Under the pieces are notes generated by a model. That model saw only the letters and a list, made by a program, of their open reading frames with translations, did not search any database and was not told the origin of the DNA. From NCBI GenBank assembly GCA_003990745.1, contig RBNI01005059.1, positions 1 to 13,071 of the forward strand: 13,071 nt of DNA, given 5' to 3'. Positions 8,400 to 13,071 of the stretch are shown here, piece after piece. The position numbers and the translations under genes were made by a program. The first letter of the stretch is position 1, and every line of letters starts with the position of its first letter. This DNA is from Jimgerdemannia flammicorona. Taxonomy: Eukaryota; Mucoromycota; Endogonomycetes; Endogonales; Endogonaceae.

Positions 8400-9990
8400 T
8401 AAATATTTATAAGAGATAGTTCTTATAGTATATTCTAGAGTTTGGTTGATAGATGATATAATTATTAGTAAAAAATATTTATTCAAAAATAAGTAAAATT
8501 AATATATATAGTTAGTCTCTATAATCTATACTCTTGAAGACTCTTTTCAGCTATTTTATATTTACCTTTCAAATTATAAATCTATATATATACAGCTGCT
8601 CTCTGAATTTTAGGAACTGTTTATCTTATCAAGATATGAAAATTATAAGTAAGGGGCTATATATTTTAAGCAAGCTTGATTTATACAGATCAGACAAATC
8701 AAACATACCTCTGAATAATTGACTATAAAGAATATAACTACTAAATAACAATCATAAAGGTTGCCATCTAGTATATATATAATAATATCACTACAAAATA
8801 TATTTATAATCAGCTATTAAATAATAAAATTTTTATCTAAACAAATTTATAATTATAAATATTACCTTTTTTCTACTATAGATAGTCTATAAAGTACTCA
8901 TGATATATATCTATAATATAGAATAACTTTCACTTTACAGAAGAAGTCTTTTTTGATCTCCTTAAAAGTCCCTTCAATAATTGAAAAATATGTAATTACT
9001 GGGAATATATTTTGCAAGTATGTTTGCTAAATAGATTTAGAGAGATTACTAATAAAAATATGTATATAGCAGATATATTTTGATACATCTAAGCAAATTA
9101 CAATATATTTGGTCAATCCCAAATAATATCAAGATTACTATTATACTAAGTGGGAGTTTCTCCTATAGTTTGGAAAAAGAATTATAGTCTGCAAATAGTG
9201 AGTATACTAACTGATCATCTGCAAATTTAAAATTAATTATTATTTTACCTATATTTGCTATCAAAAATCACTCCAATATATCTTAAAGCACTTTTATATA
9301 TAATCTACTATATAGTATTTCTCTGCTTTAAATTTTATATTGTTTTTGAATAAAGCATTTGATGTTAGCTTGTGTAGAACAGTAAGTAGATCTTAATAGA
9401 ACAGTATATATTCACCAGTCTAAGTTTCAGACATATGAGTAATATTAAAAACTTTATAATTAAAGAGCTAATTTAAAAAAGAGAATTACTAAATATTCAT
9501 CAATTTAACAGAAATATTAACTGTTTAATTATGTACTACTCTGTTTTTAGCTAATATATCTAAAAGTTTTATCATCTCTCTTAAGTTTATAAACTAGAGG
9601 GACCTATTCACTATTGAAATTCTTTTATCTACAAATATATTAAAAAGTTCATCTGCAACCTTTTGGGATATATTTTCACTTTGAAACAATAGATTTATAA
9701 GCTAAATTTCTCTATCATTCTTCTAAGAATATAAAGAATTATTTATATCAGTTATAGGTATCCATCCAAGTTTAGAAATAAATTCATTATACTGTATAAG
9801 TACTTTTTTGCTATTGATAATCTGACCACTAGTTGGTTTGTAGATAATATGATTTTTACTGAACTTCAATATAGTAGATGGGCTTCTCTGATCTTGAATT
9901 GAATTGTTATTCTCTTTGAACAATTATCTTTCCTCTTGAATTGAATTATTATTTTTGCTAAATAATGGGCTTTTCTGTTTTTGAATTAAA
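8400..9990 (-). pseudogene. Degraded DNA transposase, Plavaka/KDZ-like
   Basis: Stop-riddled minus-strand translation gives pieces in the order expected of Plavaka-type fungal transposases. SLYS then KNDREI and ENISQKVADELFNIF (9740-9620) resemble the N-terminal 'S-x-D-x-E-I-A' and 'LS-x-x-A-x-x-x-LL' region. GEYILFY then DLLTVLHKLTSNALF (9405-9345) resembles the 'Y-R-D-x-x-x-x-I-x-x-L' block. EKLPLSIIVILILFGIDQIY (9165-9106) resembles 'LP-x-x-x-x-x-x-P-I-x-x-x-x-D-K-T' with a catalytic Asp. SQLFRGMFD (8717-8691) resembles 'HQL-x-K-G-x-F-x-D'. KVNIK then LKRVFKSI (8554-8526), after a TGA where Trp is expected, resembles 'WTG-x-D-x-K-x-L-M-x-V-F'. The frame shifts at least once near 9240-9300. 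The match is from memory of the family, not a search, and the piece is dead. Confidence 0.5.
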
Positions 9991-10022
9991 AATAGGCCAT
10001 CACTATTTATATTATCTTAAAT

Positions 10023-10040
10023 TATATATATATATATATA
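10023..10040. repeat. (TA)9 microsatellite
   Basis: An uninterrupted TA run inside the AT-rich segment, about 65 bp from the LTR of element B. Nothing suggests a function. Confidence 0.8.
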
Positions 10041-10179
10041 CTTAGTATAATTATCCGAAATCTTCTAAGTTCATATATATGAATTATTTAAACTTGAAAT
10101 ATATATTGTGACAGTCAATCCAAATTAGTAATATGAATCAGGGGAGTTAGACATTTGATCATGGTACCTGAATCCGATT

Positions 10180-10314
10180 CCCAGTATAGTATAGCCTTAT
10201 AGTTAGCCAAGTCTCCGATTTAGACAATATCGAAATATTTCGACACTTGCGAAATCGATGACCCAATATAGTATAGCATTTAGACAATGGCGAAAAGTCT
10301 CGATACTTGCTAAA
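10180..10314. repeat. Direct repeats in U3 of element B
   Basis: CCCAGTATAGTATAGC (10180-10195) recurs as CCCAATATAGTATAGC (10262-10277). A 37-bp unit beginning ATTTAGACAAT with ACTTGC near its end occurs at 10218-10254 and 10278-10314. The first 37-bp copy contains the perfect palindrome TCGAAATATTTCGA (10230-10243). A shorter repeat, ATAACTTAGCC, follows twice at about 10321-10344. Placement upstream of the TATA box suggests enhancer or silencer-protein sites. Confidence 0.75.
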
Positions 10315-10365
10315 TAACTCATAACTTAGCCGCATAACTTAGCCATCTCATAGTTAGCAAACTTG

Positions 10366-10373
10366 TATAAATA
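10366..10373 (+). promoter_or_regulatory. TATA box in the LTR of element B
   Basis: TATAAATA lies 211 bp before the LTR end and in the same context as in element A. Transcription would be expected to start near 10395-10400. Confidence 0.7.
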
Positions 10374-10391
10374 ATCCAGTATCTTAGAGTA

Positions 10392-10397
10392 AATAAA
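10392..10397 (+). promoter_or_regulatory. Polyadenylation signal in the LTR of element B
   Basis: AATAAA lies 18 nt after the TATA box, matching the arrangement in element A. In an LTR it would act in the 3' copy. Confidence 0.5.
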
Positions 10398-10576
10398 CCT
10401 CAGATCGAAATAGTTCAAAGCAAAGAAAAAGCAAAGGAACTAGTAAGCCTGCGGGCAGATACACTTCGAACTCACCCACCCCTGCATACTGAGGACTCCG
10501 CGGAGTCAAAGAAGATCAAGAATTCAAGATACAGAAATCCGATGTACTTACAAGGTTAAGCATCCGCTACGTTACA

Positions 10577-10642
10577 ACTTGGTACCCATTGGCTGGTGAT
10601 TCAAGATGAATCCCTCACTTTCAAGCTGAACAACGAACAACC
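10577..10642 (+). other. Leader and primer-binding site of element B
   Basis: It begins ACTTGGTACCCATTGG immediately after the LTR. The TGG at 10580 would pair with the CCA end of a tRNA primer that was not identified. The 66-bp stretch differs from that of element A at six positions only. It includes a short upstream ORF of seven codons plus stop (10606-10629) that element A lacks because its ATG is absent, so the uORF is probably incidental. Confidence 0.65.
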
Positions 10643-10678
10643 GCTACCACAAGAACTCACACAACACAATCAGACAAG

Positions 10679-11776
10679 ATGGACATAAGACCACCTGTAT
10701 TCCATGGATATACTTCGGATGAATCAATCGTCACCTTCATAGATGATTTCAAGCAGTATACTGCTGTTAGGATCTTAACTGCAGGACAGCAAGTAGCCCT
10801 CATGCCCTACAGCCTACGAGGACCTGCAAGAGCAGCATTCACAGCCGCAACCCATGCAGGAAATGATGCCGATGCTATACTGATAGCACAGAAGACCTGG
10901 CTCTGGAATACCTATTACACAGACGAGATCAAGCAAGCCCTGAAGGACCAGCTCAATACAACATGTCAAGGAATGAGCGAGGATCCAAACACATTCTTCA
11001 CAAGAATCTGATATCAGATAATCCTCACGGATTATGCTGATGCCATCCGAGACCAAGTAGCTGAAGCAACCTTTATGAAAGGAGTTTACTCAGAGATAGC
11101 CTTGGCCATCCACTCATCACCAGTAGTCCTGGATCTGGCACAAAAGGTTACCTATGCTCAGCGATATTGGATAGCCAGACATCCACAAGACCACACAATG
11201 GAAAGAGTTACTGGTATTAGAATCGAAGCACCCAAGCCAACTAGTATGATCCCTACCACTATGATCAATCGAAACACACCTCAGCCAAGAGCTATAGAAC
11301 AACAGAGAAACAGCAATCCTATGGAAGAACTTGCTAAGCAGTTCGCTGAAATGACTGCTCACCTGGGGGATATGGTAAAGGAAATCAGAGGAAGAGATCG
11401 CTGCCCAATTCAGAAGTTTGCCGCCACCTCAGACAAGAAGAAAGGTACCTGCTACAGCTGCGGAGAAGAAGGCCACTACTCATATGAATGTATGAGTGAA
11501 ACCAAGCGCAAGGCCCAGCCAAGCAATGCTACCACTAGAAATAAGGAGCAAGCCAACATTATCACCTTCGAGGAGATTGGAGATTCAGACAAGGAATGGG
11601 AGGCCTATCCTGCTCAGACCACTAAGAAGGATGTTCGCAAGAAACCCTACAAGAGATCGCCAGGAAGACCCAAGAAGAACTCAGTGGAAAAGCAGATGGA
11701 AACAACCACAGAAAGCCAAGCTGAAGAAATGGATCAAGACATAGAGCTCAAGCAAGCAGTCCAAGATATCATCTGA
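10679..11776 (+). other. Gag region of element B
   Basis: This part forms the particle shell and binds RNA. It shares with element A the landmarks ESIVTFIDDFKQY, SLRGPAR, TYYTDEIKQALKDQL, VYSEIALAIHSSP, AQRYWIARHP and ELAKQFAEMTAHL. The TGA at 11009 lies inside the conserved shell domain at a residue that is Tyr in element A, so it is damage and not a boundary. The region after the knuckle is rich in Lys, Arg, Glu and Pro (KRSPGRPKK resembles an AT-hook or nuclear-localisation-like basic patch). Confidence 0.85.
11450..11491 (+). other. CCHC zinc knuckle of element B gag
   Basis: CYSCGEEGHYSYEC fits C-x2-C-x4-H-x4-C exactly, the nucleocapsid motif that binds element RNA. The equivalent motif in element A has lost its second Cys. 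Confidence 0.93.
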
Positions 11777-12029
11777 GGAACCACTCCAGCAAGTGAAGGA
11801 GAAAAGGAGAAGAAGCTTCACAAGACCAAGACTTTCAAGTATGATATCTTTAAGGATCTCAGCCAACAGAAAGTTAATGCAACCTTCGGCCAGCTGGTAG
11901 AAATCCCCACATTCAGGCAGCAAATGAGATTTGGGCTTGCAGAAACTACCAAGGAGCAAGATTGGAAGATAATGGAGGCCAACAATATTCAAGAAGACTC
12001 CGGAGAGGAAAGTGAAGACAACCACAAGA

Positions 12030-12350
12030 CTTCTGCTTATGCAACCTGCCAAATCGAAGATAGAATCTTTGAAGCCATCATAGATACAGGAGCAGGAGGA
12101 TGTCTCCTCAGCAAGAAGGCAGTAGACTGCTTAGGATGGGAGATCGAAGAAGCAACCAAGCTGGTATTCGTCACAGCAGATGGCACAAGAGCCACCCCTC
12201 TGGGAAAGATCCGAGATATTCCCATCAAGTTCGGAAGAGCGACCATCCCAGTTGATGTGATTGTAACCAATGCAACCAACTATAACATCCTCATTGGCAA
12301 TCAGTAGCTTCACAAAGCCAGAGCAATAATCGATCTGAATGCACAGAAGA
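12030..12350 (+). other. Retropepsin-type aspartic protease domain
   Basis: It cuts the polyprotein. FEAIIDTGAGGCLLSKKAV carries the catalytic Asp-Thr-Gly (12083-12091) followed by Ala-Gly. ATPLGKIRDIPIKFG lies in the flap-side half, and NYNILIGNQ then TAG then LHKA is the C-terminal 'ILG-x-x-W/F-L' motif. The TAG at 12305 replaces the Trp usual there. The catalytic triad itself is intact. Confidence 0.88.
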
Positions 12351-12550
12351 TGCAGATTGTCTACCAAGGACAAAAGATGCGAATCCCTATCAATGTTAAC
12401 AAAGGAGTGCTCCCCGAGATGGAGGAAGAAGAAGGTAAGCAAGAGGAAGCCTACATGGTAACCACACAGAAAAAGAAGAAGAAAGTTGAATGGATGAGTG
12501 AGGAGGAATGGTGCAAGAAGATTACAGAAGGGTATGCGCCACAAGGAGTC

Positions 12551-12607
12551 TGCCCCCATGGAATCAAGATGTACTATATGGAGCATGTCAATGATTGCTA
12601 CCAATGC
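12551..12607 (+). other. Cys/His cluster between protease and dUTPase
   Basis: CPHGIKMYYMEHVNDCYQC has Cys-x-His near the start, a second His, and a closing Cys-x2-Cys (C-x14-C-x2-C). It could bind one zinc ion. It sits in a linker rich in Lys and Glu, followed by a coiled-coil-like charged helix (about 12620-12720). It resembles the CxHG...CxxC short zinc motifs seen in various eukaryotic and giant-virus proteins; that comparison is from memory. Its role in the element is unknown. Confidence 0.45.
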
Positions 12608-12754
12608 ACTGGTAGAATCAAGAAGATCCACTATGAAAAAAAACAGAAGGTTCTCGAAGAACAGGCCAGAAGAAAAAAGGAAGAGGAAGAAGATGACGAA
12701 CCACCAGCCCTCCTAGAAGACAGCGACGATGAAGAAGAGATCAAGGTCAAGATT

Positions 12755-13071
12755 CGGAAAATCCATCCTGATGCAGTTCTACCAGAATACAAGTCGAAAA
12801 ATACAGCTGGAATGGATATCGCCACAGTGGAGGAAACCATACTGGAGCCCCAGACAACTACTCTACTCGCAACTGGACTAGAAATGACCATTCCAAAGGA
12901 CCACATCGGAATTCTCAAGACAAGAAGCAGCCTGGCAAAAAGCGAAATCACCATTGAAGGAGGAGTCATCGATTCGGACTATATTGGGGAAATACTACTC
13001 ATCGCTAGGAATCACAATCCTACCATTCCATTCCCAGTCAAGAAGAAGGATCAGCTAGCACAGATGCTGAT
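12755..13071 (+). other. dUTPase domain in the retrotransposon polyprotein, cut by the window end
   Basis: dUTPase hydrolyses dUTP to dUMP and pyrophosphate, keeping uracil out of cDNA. Four of the five trimeric-dUTPase motifs are in order. Motif 1 is TAGMDI (12803-12820). Motif 2 is TRSSLA (12920-12937). Motif 3 is GVIDSDYIGE (12962-12991), with its catalytic Asp at 12971 and the base-stacking Tyr kept. Motif 4 is DQLAQML (13049-13069). The usual Arg in motif 3 (DYRG) is Ile. Motif 5, the Gly-rich tail, would lie beyond the window. No stop interrupts 12308-13071. The domain lies after protease and presumably before reverse transcriptase. Confidence 0.92.

Larger units (their letters stand above)
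8294..10106. other. AT-rich segment between the two gypsy elements
   Basis: This segment is far richer in A/T and TpA steps than the neighbouring elements and has almost no CpG. It carries the transposase remnant described separately on the minus strand, a (TA)n run and one short perfect inverted repeat. No intact gene, RNA gene or splice-supported exon was recognised. Both ends are ATATAT runs that meet the start of an outward-pointing LTR. Confidence 0.8.
10107..10576 (+). repeat. 5' LTR of element B (470 bp)
   Basis: It starts TGTGACAGTC after an ATATAT run and ends CGTTACA just before the leader; TGTGAC and GTTACA are near-perfect inverted termini of the TG...CA type. U3 holds two sets of direct repeats and a 14-bp palindrome, followed by TATAAATA and AATAAA. 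Unlike the LTR of element A it has no room for, and no trace of, a long ORF. The 3' LTR is not in the window, so the borders rest on the termini and on alignment with element A. Confidence 0.75.
10107..13071 (+). mobile_element. Ty3/gypsy element B with dUTPase domain, 5' part
   Basis: The order is LTR, leader with primer-binding site, then one frame for gag, protease and dUTPase; reverse transcriptase, RNase H, integrase and the 3' LTR would follow beyond the window. CpG and GC are clearly higher than in element A or the LINE, and only three stops interrupt about 798 codons, so this is a relatively young insertion. It points away from element A. dUTPase-bearing Ty3/gypsy elements have been described in fungi, which fits the assignment. 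Confidence 0.9.
10679..13071 (+). pseudogene. Gag-protease-dUTPase polyprotein of element B, three in-frame stops, cut by window end
   Basis: A single frame runs from ATG 10679 to the window end, about 798 codons, with stops at TGA 11009-11011, TGA 11774-11776 and TAG 12305-12307. Each is one transition from TGG; the last falls in the protease motif ILIGNQ-stop-L, where Trp is usual. Domains in order are gag (codons 1 to about 365), CCHC knuckle (codons 258-271), protease (about 450-560), a Lys/Glu-rich linker with a Cys/His cluster (about 600-680) and dUTPase (about 690 on). Gag and the enzymes share one frame, so no frameshift is needed. The start is supported by alignment with element A gag and by the leader. 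The 11774 stop is near the gag end and could alternatively be a natural gag terminator. Confidence 0.85.

Noticed and set aside
8534..8722. Plus-strand ORF of 62 codons in the AT-rich block
   Set aside because: Expected by chance in AT-rich sequence, opposite to transposase-like pieces, and without any motif.
9181..9240. FADD-like motif in NFKFADDQLVY suggesting a second reverse transcriptase
   Set aside because: No other polymerase motifs surround it, and the neighbouring pieces fit a DNA transposase better.
12498..12969. Other ORFs overlapping the dUTPase region on both strands
   Set aside because: They are shadows of the polyprotein; the minus-strand one is the low-complexity Ser-rich antisense of the Glu/Lys linker.
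10679..13071. Alternative genetic code with TGA read as Trp
   Set aside because: TAG and TAA also interrupt these genes and TGG is used for Trp throughout, so mutation is simpler.

Overview
The window is a stack of transposable elements with no recognisable host gene, RNA gene or CRISPR array. It looks like a repeat-rich nuclear segment of a fungus. The reasons are a LINE with ORF1 and APE-type endonuclease/reverse transcriptase, two Ty3/gypsy elements of one lineage (one carrying a dUTPase domain in its polyprotein), and an AT-rich remnant resembling a Plavaka/KDZ-type DNA transposase. That combination is familiar from fungi, especially basidiomycetes, but the division cannot be settled from this sequence.

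Layout. (1) 1-~5700, minus strand: a LINE whose 3' end lies beyond position 1. It has a long ORF1 (5669-3621), then ORF2 starting 17 nt after ORF1 ends, with endonuclease, reverse transcriptase and a C-terminal Cys/His cluster. Both ORFs are broken by stops, and ORF2 also by frameshifts. (2) ~5717-8293, minus strand: the 5' part of gypsy element A: LTR, primer-binding leader, then gag, cut after the zinc knuckle by the LINE. Its LTR appears to be about 1.5 kb and to contain a decayed ORF of about 345 codons in U3. (3) 8294-10106: very AT-rich sequence with the degraded transposase remnant on the minus strand. (4) 10107-13071, plus strand: gypsy element B: 470-bp LTR, leader, and one reading frame encoding gag, zinc knuckle, protease, a Cys/His cluster and a dUTPase, cut by the window end before reverse transcriptase. 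Only three in-frame stops interrupt it, so B is the youngest layer.

History. A and B start at outward-facing TGTRACAGT ends, each abutting an ATATAT run at the edge of the AT-rich segment. This suggests independent insertions into AT-rich sequence, followed by LINE insertion into gag of A. Nearly all premature stops that can be compared with family expectation lie one or two C:G-to-T:A transitions from Trp, Gln or Arg codons, as expected from cytosine deamination or RIP-like silencing.

The most unusual features are the apparent coding region inside the LTR of element A and, in element B, the gag-protease-Cys/His-dUTPase order upstream of reverse transcriptase. No part of the window is clearly a functional gene today.
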